32,560 nt of DNA, from assembly GCF_022458865.1 (NCBI RefSeq), contig NZ_JAJNMU010000049.1, forward strand, positions 1 through 32,560, in the 5' to 3' direction. The position numbers and the translations under genes were made by a program. Numbering within the stretch: position 1 is the first letter of the stretch; every line of letters begins with the position of its first letter. The stretch is from Paenibacillus periandrae. GTDB taxonomy: Bacteria > Bacillota > Bacilli > Paenibacillales > NBRC-103111. This document shows positions 8,104-14,105 of this stretch, in pieces. The notes beneath the pieces were generated by a model that saw only the letters and a list, made by a program, of their open reading frames with translations, did no database searches and was not told the DNA's origin.

Positions 8104-8136
8104 ACGGTTCCCCGCATGATAGGGAATCGTCCTTTT
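8104..8136 (+). terminator. Terminator after ytxH
   Basis: ACGGTTCCC (8104-8112) pairs with GGGAATCGT (8122-8130), nine pairs including one G-T, followed by CCTTTTG. It lies 48 bases after the ytxH stop. Confidence 0.7.
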
Positions 8137-8188
8137 GCTGTATTCCAAGCCTTAAAACATTTGTCTAAACCCATCATTCGAGTGTGCG

Positions 8189-8315
8189 GAGGGAATGGGT
8201 ATGGGACTCCGGCCGCTGTTGAAGCTCATGTTCCCTGAATGGAAGGCTTGCAGCGGTTGGAACACGAGCTTCAAAGGCGGACGCTAGCGCTCCTCTACCC
8301 CATACCCATTCCCTC
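8189..8315. repeat. 127-nt long imperfect palindrome (large hairpin)
   Basis: The outer arms 8189-8205 and 8299-8315 are a perfect 17-bp inverted repeat. Inside, 8213-8220 pairs with 8273-8280 (one mismatch, one G-T), continuing without a gap into 8221-8234 with 8259-8272 (one mismatch). An uneven internal bulge (8206-8212 against 8281-8298) separates the two stems, and the loop is 24 nt (8235-8258). The total is about 37 pairs. There is no T-run, so it is not a simple terminator. No ORF covers it. It may be a palindromic intergenic repeat of the MITE/REP kind or a structured RNA. Confidence 0.8.
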
Positions 8316-8453
8316 ACTTGTTCTACTCTGAGCTTGGGGCTGCTTCCTTCTTGCAGAGTCCATCTGGAAGCAGATAAATGAGTCCTGTTGCTTCCTTTGT
8401 CGTATTCAGGTATATGGGGTACTTCTTCCTATGTAGTGACACTAGCACACCCT

Positions 8454-8645
8454 TCAGCTGGTCATACGTGCATCGTGTTTAACTGCTACCGCAATACCAC
8501 ACTTACAATGGATTCCTCTACAACCGTGGCCGCACTTTACTGCAAGTTCTACTGCAAGTTTAACTTCAGCTTTTACTTCAATTGGACTCCATACGAACAA
8601 ACTATCAACGCATACTAACTGGTTACTTGTAACGATGTAAAACAT
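8454..8645 (-). CDS. Possible small Cys-containing protein (doubtful)
   Basis: This 63-codon frame starts at the ATG that lies inside one ACGATGT palindrome. I do not recognise it. Its composition is less random than the opposing plus-strand frame: an alternating EVKAEVKLAVELAVK stretch is followed by CGHGCRGIHCKCG (four cysteines) and a short VAVK tail. No convincing ribosome site precedes the ATG, and the frame continues upstream to 8696 through a second palindrome copy. The opposite strand also has an open frame (8388-8618). The layered V/K/A/E repeat may just reflect a DNA repeat (TACTGCAAGTT twice). It could be a bacteriocin-like or metal-binding peptide, a gene relic, or no gene. Confidence 0.22.
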   Translation of the reverse strand: MFYIVTSNQLVCVDSLFVWSPIEVKAEVKLAVELAVKCGHGCRGIHCKCGIAVAVKHDARMTS

Positions 8646-8760
8646 CGGATTGGCGAGTTTCAAGCTGTTCCAGACACTTTTAATGATATAAAACATCGTA
8701 ACAGCTGCTGTTTAGATCAAAGTACTCGTTTTTATTAATTTTATCGATGTTTTACATCGT
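8632..8760. promoter_or_regulatory. Cluster of three ACGATGT-WWW-ACATCGT palindromes
   Basis: Three copies of a 17-bp inverted-repeat motif lie within 129 bases: ACGATGTAAAACATCGG (8632-8648), ATGATATAAAACATCGT (8683-8699) and TCGATGTTTTACATCGT (8744-8760). Each has arms close to ACGATGT/ACATCGT and a 3-bp A/T centre. Centres are about 51 and 61 bases apart. A looser relative, TATGAT-7-ATCATA, lies at 8794-8812. They look like binding sites for a dimeric regulator. The only candidate gene beside them is the doubtful ORF ending at 8454. Confidence 0.6.
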
Positions 8761-8959
8761 ATCAGATCGTCACGTCATGAAAAATCCTCATGTTATGATC
8801 TTTTTCATCATACCAGATACTTGGCCCATGGAAGATGCTCCTATGAAGATATTCCCCCGTTATATCCATTTTAAGAACTAGAACGAGCGAAATCACATAT
8901 TAACGTAACTCCAGCAAGCCCAATTGAAGTATGCTATTAGTCCAGTCACTCCATATAAA

Positions 8960-8997
8960 AAGCGATGACAGAAGGAGCTTCCCCGCTGTCATCGCTT
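8960..8997 (-). terminator. Terminator after the 9027-9344 gene
   Basis: AAGCGATGACAG (8960-8971) and CTGTCATCGCTT (8986-8997) form a perfect 12-bp stem with a 14-base loop. Read on the minus strand it is followed by TTTATA, 30 bases past the stop of the unknown gene. Confidence 0.85.
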
Positions 8998-9026
8998 ATA
9001 TTCACTTACCAAACCTTATCGGGTGC

Positions 9027-9344
9027 TTACTTTTCCAATAGCTGCAAAAATTGCTCCGGCTCTTTTCTTTCATTAAGCAGCTGCCCTACATGGAGCTTGG
9101 GTCGATCTGGTTTAACAAAATGCCCATTTTCCAGATAGTAGCCCTTCTCTTTAGCGGCAGCGTGCAGCTTGCAAAAGTGTTCCGCCGCAACGATAGCTTC
9201 CTCCAACCGAGTGAACGTTTCCAACACATTGCCTTTTCCTAAAGGATTTGATTTGGATTGAATACTTACCTGATAGGAGTTTGATTCTGTCTCATGCACC
9301 AATACATCGCTGCCCTCACAGGTAATACTGTGTTTTATCGTCAT
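9027..9344 (-). CDS. Unknown 105-residue protein, likely sigma-B regulated
   Basis: I do not recognise a family. The protein is soluble, without signal peptide or membrane segment. It begins MTIKHSITCEGSDVLVHETE, has a predicted beta-rich first half, a helix around residues 50-70 with one cysteine (AAEHFCKLHAAAKEKG), and a charged tail ending EPEQFLQLLEK. An in-frame GTG at 9353 is possible, but the ATG at 9344 is better placed after GGCGGTGG. It sits downstream of sigB in the same direction, separated by a terminator, and has its own sigma-B-like promoter at 9393-9418. It is therefore a candidate stress gene rather than part of the sigB operon. Confidence 0.72.
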   Translation of the reverse strand: MTIKHSITCEGSDVLVHETESNSYQVSIQSKSNPLGKGNVLETFTRLEEAIVAAEHFCKLHAAAKEKGYYLENGHFVKPDRPKLHVGQLLNERKEPEQFLQLLEK

Positions 9345-9392
9345 AACATCCACCGCCTTTACGAGTTGTACTACTGGAGTTCTTATTACTTA

Positions 9393-9418
9393 TTACCCGC
9401 TGGGCGTTACCCTGAATC
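9393..9418 (-). promoter_or_regulatory. Sigma-B-like promoter of the 9027-9344 gene
   Basis: On the minus strand: GATTCA (9418-9413), a 14-base spacer and GGGTAA (9398-9393), matching the GTTTAA/GGGTAA pattern at 10 of 12 positions. A second GGGTAA overlaps the spacer but has no good -35 partner. The start codon is 49 bases downstream. Confidence 0.5.
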
Positions 9419-9423
9419 AATAT

Positions 9424-9453
9424 AAAACACGCCCTCTTCAAAGGACGCGTTTT
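9424..9453 (-). terminator. Terminator after sigB
   Basis: AAAACACGCCCT (9424-9435) pairs with AGGACGCGTTTT (9442-9453), ten of twelve positions, around a six-base loop. Either strand ends in a T-run of four. It lies 21 bases past the sigB stop. Confidence 0.6.
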
Positions 9454-9473
9454 ACAGGAATAATCTATGAGTT

Positions 9474-10250
9474 CTAACCATCATGGCTACCTCTGGCTTC
9501 TGCAAGAAAAGTTTTCAGCTTATCCAAGGCTCGCTTCTGGATGCGTGAAACGCTCATCTGCGAAACCTCCAGCTCTTGAGCGATCATTCTTTGTGACTGG
9601 CCCTCTACATAAGCAAGATGAAGCACCTGCTGCTCCTCTGGCTTCAACTGACGCATAGCTTCCTCGATATCAAGCCGTCGCTCCAGCTGCTGAAAATCGT
9701 CTTTGTCGGTACCCAACAGATCACCGATGGTAGCTCCATTTTCTTCTGTGGAAAGAGGTGTATCCAGAGAGACATAGTGGTAATACTCTCTTCCTGCCAA
9801 AATTTCTATCGTTTCTTCAACAGTTAACTCAACGTCAGCCGCGATTTCCTCTACATTGGGTGAACGCTCCAGGATCACTGTCAGGCGATCTATCGCTTCC
9901 TGAATCCGACCGCCCTTTTCCTTTACCCGCCTTGGCACCTGAACATACCAGGATTTGTCCCGCAAGTAATTTTTCATATGTCCAATGACACTTTTCATCA
10001 TATAAGGCTCAAACTGTACGCCTTGCGCAACATCGAACTGCTTGAAAAGTCGAAGCATCGACATTTGTCCCACTTGATATAAATCTTCGAAGAGGTCCGG
10101 ACGATTGCGCGACATTTTACCTGCTGCCATTTTTACAAGAGATTCGTATTTTAGCAGTAGCGTTGTTGCGACCTCATTACTTCCCGTTTCCTGATACTCT
10201 TTGATCAGCTCCTGGGTATTGAATGCCGGTCTCTCAGAATTTAATTTCAT
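9474..10250 (-). CDS. sigB: RNA polymerase sigma factor sigma-B
   Basis: This is the general-stress sigma factor (258 residues). Region 2 is at about residues 30-105 (DLYQVGQMSMLRLFKQFD for core binding, MKSVIGHMKNYLRDKSW for -10 recognition and melting), region 3 at about 108-180 and region 4 at about 200-250 with the -35 helix-turn-helix (MIAQELEVSQMSVSRIQKRA). VPRRVKEKGGRIQEAIDRL after region 2 is characteristic of the SigB/F/G group. Its start overlaps the rsbW stop by four bases (ATGA), the usual coupling of anti-sigma and sigma. The nearby promoters read here carry the sequence sigma-B is known to recognise, including one before its own operon, so it should autoregulate. No rsbX follows. 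Confidence 0.95.
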   Translation of the reverse strand: MKLNSERPAFNTQELIKEYQETGSNEVATTLLLKYESLVKMAAGKMSRNRPDLFEDLYQVGQMSMLRLFKQFDVAQGVQFEPYMMKSVIGHMKNYLRDKSWYVQVPRRVKEKGGRIQEAIDRLTVILERSPNVEEIAADVELTVEETIEILAGREYYHYVSLDTPLSTEENGATIGDLLGTDKDDFQQLERRLDIEEAMRQLKPEEQQVLHLAYVEGQSQRMIAQELEVSQMSVSRIQKRALDKLKTFLAEARGSHDG

Positions 10251-10696
10251 ACAAGTTCCTCACTTTTACTCAGCCATTTTGTCAAAATGACCTCTGTGCC
10301 TCCGTTGCTTTTCACTTCGACTTCATCCATCAAAGCCTGCATGAGATAAATACCCAAACCGCCAATATTGGCTTCATCCAACGTTTGCTCATGTAGGGAC
10401 TGCGCTTGCTCTACCTTTTCTGCATAATTAAAGCTGGCTCCCTCGTCCTTCACAGAGATCCGGATACCGGTTTCGAGCAGTTCAAATTTCACATCCATAG
10501 CTCCCGTGCGCCCAGGCTCATAGGCATGTACAACTGCATTGTTGCATGCTTCGGCAACAGCAACCTTCATATCTTCAATTTCCTCATAAGAAAAACCAAC
10601 CTTGCTGCATAGACCATACAACGTCAACCTTACCACATCAATAAATTCCGCATCCGCAGGCAGAGTCATACAGACCATTCGATTGTTCCCATTCAT
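10247..10696 (-). CDS. rsbW: Anti-sigma-B factor and RsbV kinase RsbW
   Basis: RsbW binds and silences sigma-B in unstressed cells and phosphorylates RsbV with ATP. The 149 residues form a GHKL/Bergerat ATPase fold: the N-box helix is EACNNAVVHAYEPG (about residues 49-62) and a glycine-rich G2 box is NIGGLGIYLMQALMDEVE (about 110-127). The length is close to B. subtilis RsbW (160). A spore-type SpoIIAB is the main alternative, but the partners on both sides are sigma-B-type. It follows rsbV by 19 bases and overlaps sigB by four, giving the standard rsbV-rsbW-sigB order. Confidence 0.95.
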   Translation of the reverse strand: MNGNNRMVCMTLPADAEFIDVVRLTLYGLCSKVGFSYEEIEDMKVAVAEACNNAVVHAYEPGRTGAMDVKFELLETGIRISVKDEGASFNYAEKVEQAQSLHEQTLDEANIGGLGIYLMQALMDEVEVKSNGGTEVILTKWLSKSEELV

Positions 10697-10715
10697 ATCG
10701 TCGCTTCTTTCCTTT

Positions 10716-11051
10716 CTAATTCGTATTATTCGAGGATTGTTGGATAAAAGATGTCAAGCCGGTCATATCGAATAAACGCTGAACCTTAAGCGGAATCTCC
10801 ACCACTTCAATAGGTGCTTTCAACACGTTTCTGGCTTTTAACAAGGATAAAATCACACCGATTCCCGTACTATCGATATACTGAAGGTCCTTTAGATTAA
10901 GGATAAGGTTGCGTCCTGTATCTGCTACATAAGGGTCAGCGGCAGCCCGCAGCTCTGCAGCCTTGGACAAATCCAATTCTCCCTTCAAGTACAGCACCCA
11001 GCTGTCCGCTGTAGCCTCTTTCTCTATCTCAAATACATGTTGACGATTCAT
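10716..11051 (-). CDS. rsbV: Anti-sigma factor antagonist RsbV
   Basis: This is the STAS-domain partner-switching protein, 111 residues. In its unphosphorylated form it captures RsbW and so frees sigma-B. The phosphorylated serine is Ser61 in YIDSTGIGVILSLLK, matching the conserved DS(S/T)G motif. KGELDLSKAAELR forms the first strand-helix unit. It is the first gene of the sigB operon: GAAGGAGG precedes its ATG, and a sigma-B-like promoter lies 55 bases upstream in the gap after ytxG. Its phosphatase is probably RsbY, encoded at 19995-21134, since no RsbU or RsbP gene is present here. Confidence 0.95.
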   Translation of the reverse strand: MNRQHVFEIEKEATADSWVLYLKGELDLSKAAELRAAADPYVADTGRNLILNLKDLQYIDSTGIGVILSLLKARNVLKAPIEVVEIPLKVQRLFDMTGLTSFIQQSSNNTN

Positions 11052-11105
11052 TCAAGTAGTTCCTCCTTCAAATTACCTTATAAGGGTGTACAATATATCT
11101 TATCT

Positions 11106-11131
11106 TTACCCTAACCTATAGCCTTCGAAAC
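11106..11131 (-). promoter_or_regulatory. Sigma-B-like autoregulatory promoter of rsbV-rsbW-sigB
   Basis: On the minus strand: GTTTCG (11131-11126), 14 bases, GGGTAA (11111-11106); 10 of 12 positions match. Both hexamers are the same as in the glsB-ytxH promoter. It sits in the 92-base gap between ytxG and rsbV, so sigma-B can amplify its own operon apart from read-through from ytxG. Confidence 0.75.
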
Positions 11132-11143
11132 AGCAATTGTGAA

Positions 11144-11605
11144 TTATTTTGCCACTGCTGCTTCCTGTCTTCTATGTTTGATCTGGTGCCAAATATCAAG
11201 CACAAGTGGAATCGTTTTGATTGCTTTCGCGATATTGCTGGCAGCCGGGGAATAAGCCTCACTGGCTACCTTATCCTTAATGGTCCTAGAAACAGTTACT
11301 GACGCATTTTTTACTGAGGTTGTAATTTCATCCACCGCTTCACCGACCTGCTTCACCGAATGAAAAGTAGGCTCTAACGCATGCAGTTTATTCAGCACAT
11401 CCACCGTGACAGCGTTGGTATGCCGAAGCACATCGGATGCTTCTTTAGTAACACCCACTACATGATTCTGCAAATCGTGGATCGTTGTATTGGTTTGGAC
11501 CAATAGAGCCGACATCGACCTTAAAGTTGTAATCAAAAACACAACCAACACCACAAAAGCCAAAGCTACCGCTGCAACACTAATTTCGATAATTATACTA
11601 TTCAT
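11144..11605 (-). CDS. ytxG: YtxG-like DUF948 general stress protein
   Basis: This 153-residue protein has one N-terminal membrane helix (about residues 5-29) followed by a long cytoplasmic helical region with heptad character (LVQTNTTIHDLQNHVVGVTK, VKQVGEAVDEITTSVKNASV). That is the layout of the DUF948/YtxG family, of unknown biochemical role, which in B. subtilis lies in the sigma-B-controlled ytxGHJ operon. Here ytxG and ytxH are 3 kb apart on opposite strands. A GGAGGGGG site precedes the ATG, and a sigma-B-like promoter (11664-11688) lies upstream, facing away from the one for the small membrane protein. No terminator is seen before rsbV, so read-through into the sigB operon is possible. 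Confidence 0.85.
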   Translation of the reverse strand: MNSIIIEISVAAVALAFVVLVVFLITTLRSMSALLVQTNTTIHDLQNHVVGVTKEASDVLRHTNAVTVDVLNKLHALEPTFHSVKQVGEAVDEITTSVKNASVTVSRTIKDKVASEAYSPAASNIAKAIKTIPLVLDIWHQIKHRRQEAAVAK

Positions 11606-11663
11606 ACCATATCCCCCTCCATGTATACACCTGAGTTCTTTACCTGCTTCAGTTATGTACTAA

Positions 11664-11688
11664 TTACCCATGAAGCTTTTATTTGAAC
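11664..11688 (-). promoter_or_regulatory. Sigma-B-like promoter of ytxG
   Basis: On the minus strand: GTTCAA (11688-11683), 13 bases, GGGTAA (11669-11664), 11 of 12 matches to GTTTAA/GGGTAA. It is arranged back to back with the plus-strand promoter at 11694, with only five bases between the two -35 elements. Confidence 0.75.
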
Positions 11689-11693
11689 CATTG

Positions 11694-11718
11694 ATTCAAC
11701 CGGATTTTACGAGGGTAA
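11694..11718 (+). promoter_or_regulatory. Sigma-B-like promoter of the 51-residue membrane protein
   Basis: ATTCAA (11694-11699), 13 bases, GGGTAA (11713-11718), 10 of 12 matches. The expected transcript start is near 11725, about 45 bases before the ATG at 11770. Confidence 0.68.
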
Positions 11719-11769
11719 TGGATCTCATAACAGGAATTAACAACAGCCTAATATGAAGGAGTGATTACA

Positions 11770-11925
11770 ATGGATGAGTTCAAAACTGAGAAAGTCAATA
11801 CATCTGAAACACGTTTGGATAAAGGACAGGTCGCTTCAACTTTTATCAAATATGCAGCTTACATCATTATTTTCTTCGGCTTTCTGTACTTTATCATTAA
11901 GTATGTATTGCCGGCCTTTCATTGA
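11770..11925 (+). CDS. Small single-pass membrane protein, 51 residues
   Basis: I do not recognise a named family. The protein has a charged, soluble N-terminus of about 23 residues (DEFKTEKVNTSETRLDKGQ), then one strong membrane helix (residues about 27-47, YAAYIIIFFGFLYFIIKYVL) and a three-residue tail. AAGGAGTG lies 7 bases before the ATG, a sigma-B-like promoter lies upstream and a 17-bp-stem terminator follows the stop by 31 bases, so it is a complete one-gene transcription unit. That promoter, ribosome site and terminator all fit is strong evidence that it is real despite its size. A membrane-stress role is inferred from context only. Confidence 0.82.
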   Translation: MDEFKTEKVNTSETRLDKGQVASTFIKYAAYIIIFFGFLYFIIKYVLPAFH

Positions 11926-11956
11926 GAAATGGTAAAAAAAACATGGAAAGCAACCG

Positions 11957-12015
11957 AAAAGACGTTAGCAGATGGGGGCTATAGTAATAAACCCTATCTG
12001 CTAACGTCTTTTTGA
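11957..12015. terminator. Two-way terminator
   Basis: A perfect 17-bp stem (11957-11973 with 11996-12012) has T-runs on both strands. It serves the small membrane protein on the plus strand and the 12071-12658 gene on the minus strand. Confidence 0.9.
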
Positions 12016-12070
12016 TGAAGCTAACAAACATAATGACACTAAGGGAAAAGGTGTCAGCCATCAGACCATC

Positions 12071-12658
12071 TTATTGACTTCCCGCATGAAAATAACTAAC
12101 CGATTTGACGTGATTATCGTGGGGGTCCATAAAAATTTTGAAGGCCATATTGCCCTTTTTATATACGATTCCGTCCTCACTAATGAAATATGGCATGCCA
12201 AGTCTATCCTTTAGCTTATCAAAAGGAAAGCTGATCCCATCGATCTCAACCTTTCCGACGGCTTCGCCTACAGAAACGCTTTGAACCGCACCGTCTACCA
12301 CATTGATTTCGCAGTCCTTGAAAAGGTAGGTCCGCGACGATTTTATAATATCATCCTGGATCAGGCTAAGAGGTTCTCCTTTAAGCTCAACAATCGTTTT
12401 TAAATCATCAGACAAAGCGATTCCGTTAACTGAGGTAAACCTCAGAAGTGATGAAGGTGTTTCGGAAGCCGAAGTACTTGCAGACGAAAACTCAGGAGTT
12501 GTATAAGTAGCTGTAGTTACATCTGCTGCCGCAATGTTCTCGGTCAGGACAGATACGCTTGTGGTTAGCACAGGATGTTCGACTTCCTGAAATTGCGCCC
12601 ATAAACCACCAGTTACCAGTACGGCTAATGGTAAACCCACTCCAAGCAGCTTATTCAT
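12071..12658 (-). CDS. Secreted or membrane-anchored protein of unknown function with internal repeat
   Basis: This is a 195-residue protein that I cannot assign to a family. It starts with an N-terminal signal peptide or anchor (KLLGVGLPLAVLVTGGLWAQ) and a Ser/Thr-rich linker to about residue 70. The remainder appears to be two copies of a module of about 50 residues: each has a short G-I lead-in, LK..V/DRLG.P or LKGEP, a Tyr-containing strand, a strand with I/F at its core, and ends VQSVSV or VKSVSYF. AGGAGGAG is 7 bases before the ATG. It follows glgC by 96 bases on the same strand with no terminator seen between them, so the two may be co-transcribed. A small stress or cell-wall-associated protein is plausible but unproved. 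Confidence 0.75.
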   Translation of the reverse strand: MNKLLGVGLPLAVLVTGGLWAQFQEVEHPVLTTSVSVLTENIAAADVTTATYTTPEFSSASTSASETPSSLLRFTSVNGIALSDDLKTIVELKGEPLSLIQDDIIKSSRTYLFKDCEINVVDGAVQSVSVGEAVGKVEIDGISFPFDKLKDRLGMPYFISEDGIVYKKGNMAFKIFMDPHDNHVKSVSYFHAGSQ

Positions 12659-12754
12659 GAGCTTCTCCTCCTAAGCTTTTTTGTCAAGCAAAACCAACGG
12701 CTTCGTACGCATCTTTTGTTGAAACTCCTTCATCATTTCTTTACATGCGCAGGC

Positions 12755-13954
12755 TTAGCCAATCATTTCTACGAGCAGTTTATTGGCCGGAATATATACT
12801 TTAGGCAATTTCTCACCTTTAACATAAATAATTTCCTTGTCACCTATAACAGAAACACCATTGCTATTAGGAATTCCGAGGCTGACGCCATCATGGATAA
12901 TTGCATTTTCACCAACTATTGCTTTGTGCAGTGTTACGCCTTGACCGATTACAGCACCCGGCATAATCACACTGTCATAAATTCGGCTGCCTTGACCAAT
13001 TTTGGCACCTGCTGACACTACGGAGCGCTCAACCATTCCTTGGATACTGCAACTATCATACACCAAAGAGTGACGAATCATACCTGTGGTTTCCTTATAA
13101 AGTCGAGGTTCTGCGCGCACAACTGTATGCAGTGGCCATGCTTGCGAATGTACAGCAAATTTAGGATTGTCACCCAGCAAATCCATGTGTGCCTCCCACA
13201 GACTATCCAGAGTTCCTACATCTTTCCAATATCCATCATACGCAAAAGCATTCATTATGGCCCCACTATTCAGCATTGCAGGAATAACATCCTTGCCAAA
13301 GTCATGACTGGATAAGCTGATGCTTGCATCCTGCTTTAGGTATTGCTGCAAGAATGCCGTATCGAACACATAAATTCCCATGGAAGCCAAATTGCTTACA
13401 GGCTTGTCCGGTTTTTCTGTGAATTCGGTAATGCGTCCATACTCATCCGTGTTCATAATTCCGAAGCGGCTGGCTTCCGCCCAAGGAACAGCTGTAACGG
13501 CAATCGTAGCCATAGCCTTCGTATCCCGATGCTGCCTGATTAACTGACTGTAATCCATTTGATATATATGATCCCCAGACAATACAATAACGTATTCGGG
13601 TTGATGGCGCTCAATAAAATGCCAGTTTTGGTAAACAGCGTCTGCAGTTCCTGTAAATCCATCCTTGCCTACGTGCTCCTGAGTGGAGCTTAGAATGGCC
13701 ACTTCTCCCTGCTCTGTGTCTTGAAGCCAAGGTGTGCCTTCACCAATATGTTGGTGCAAGGCCTCAGGCCGGTATTGTGTCACAACACCGATGTGCTGGA
13801 TGCCCGAATTTCTGCAGTTGCTTAATGCATAATCGATCATTCGAGCGGCCCCGCCAAAATGAACGGCTGGTTTTGCTTTATGATGCGTCAAGACACCGAG
13901 TCGGCGTCCCTCCCCTCCGGAAAGTAACATTGCCACACATTCCCTTTTGCCCAT
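12755..13954 (-). CDS. glgC: Glucose-1-phosphate adenylyltransferase
   Basis: This makes ADP-glucose from ATP and glucose 1-phosphate, the committed step of bacterial glycogen synthesis. The nucleotidyltransferase domain begins ECVAMLLSGGEGRRLG (a serine where many relatives have alanine) and continues with KPAVHFGG, the IDYALSNC helix, the sugar-binding FTGTADAVYQN and the metal-site VLSGDHIYQMDY. FTEKP and SNLASMGIYVF are also standard. Residues about 290-380 form the left-handed beta-helix with hexapeptide repeats. The length (399) is slightly above B. subtilis GlgC (380). The first ATG (13954) fits the family start, though the preceding AAGGA is close. The usual partners glgB, glgD, glgA and glgP are absent here, so glgC is isolated beside the stress genes. 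Confidence 0.93.
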   Translation of the reverse strand: MGKRECVAMLLSGGEGRRLGVLTHHKAKPAVHFGGAARMIDYALSNCRNSGIQHIGVVTQYRPEALHQHIGEGTPWLQDTEQGEVAILSSTQEHVGKDGFTGTADAVYQNWHFIERHQPEYVIVLSGDHIYQMDYSQLIRQHRDTKAMATIAVTAVPWAEASRFGIMNTDEYGRITEFTEKPDKPVSNLASMGIYVFDTAFLQQYLKQDASISLSSHDFGKDVIPAMLNSGAIMNAFAYDGYWKDVGTLDSLWEAHMDLLGDNPKFAVHSQAWPLHTVVRAEPRLYKETTGMIRHSLVYDSCSIQGMVERSVVSAGAKIGQGSRIYDSVIMPGAVIGQGVTLHKAIVGENAIIHDGVSLGIPNSNGVSVIGDKEIIYVKGEKLPKVYIPANKLLVEMIG

Positions 13955-14054
13955 TCCTTATCACCAGACCCTTCGTTAGTTTCTTCTTTCCCCTTATGAT
14001 CTCCTAATCTCTATTAAACGATGAGGAAATCCTTGAAACATTGGGTTCAGAAGC

Positions 14055-14094
14055 AAAAAAAAGCAGCCCTGCCATAATGGCCAAGCTGCTGCTT
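14055..14094 (-). terminator. Terminator of the rsbY-rsbK-rsbM-kinase operon
   Basis: AGCAGC (14062-14067) pairs with GCTGCT (14085-14090), extended by AAGC/GCTT alternatives, and is followed on the minus strand by eight T residues. It lies just past the kinase stop at 14106. Confidence 0.75.
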
Positions 14095-14105
14095 CCTTAA
14101 TTTGC

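Noticed and set aside
8388..8618. Plus-strand ORF of 76 codons in the 1-kb spacer
   Set aside because: It has no ribosome site and an unlikely composition (Tyr/Phe/Thr/Cys-rich); it is antisense to the slightly better minus-strand candidate.
8189..8760. CRISPR array or plasmid-type iterons in the spacer
   Set aside because: The palindromes are only three, unevenly spaced and without regular spacers; no cas, rep or par gene is present.
10247..11051. Sporulation spoIIAA-spoIIAB-sigF operon instead of rsbV-rsbW-sigB
   Set aside because: The gene order is similar, but the sigma-B-like promoter in front, neighbouring ytxG and yflT, and the RsbY/RsbK/RsbM genes fit the stress system better.
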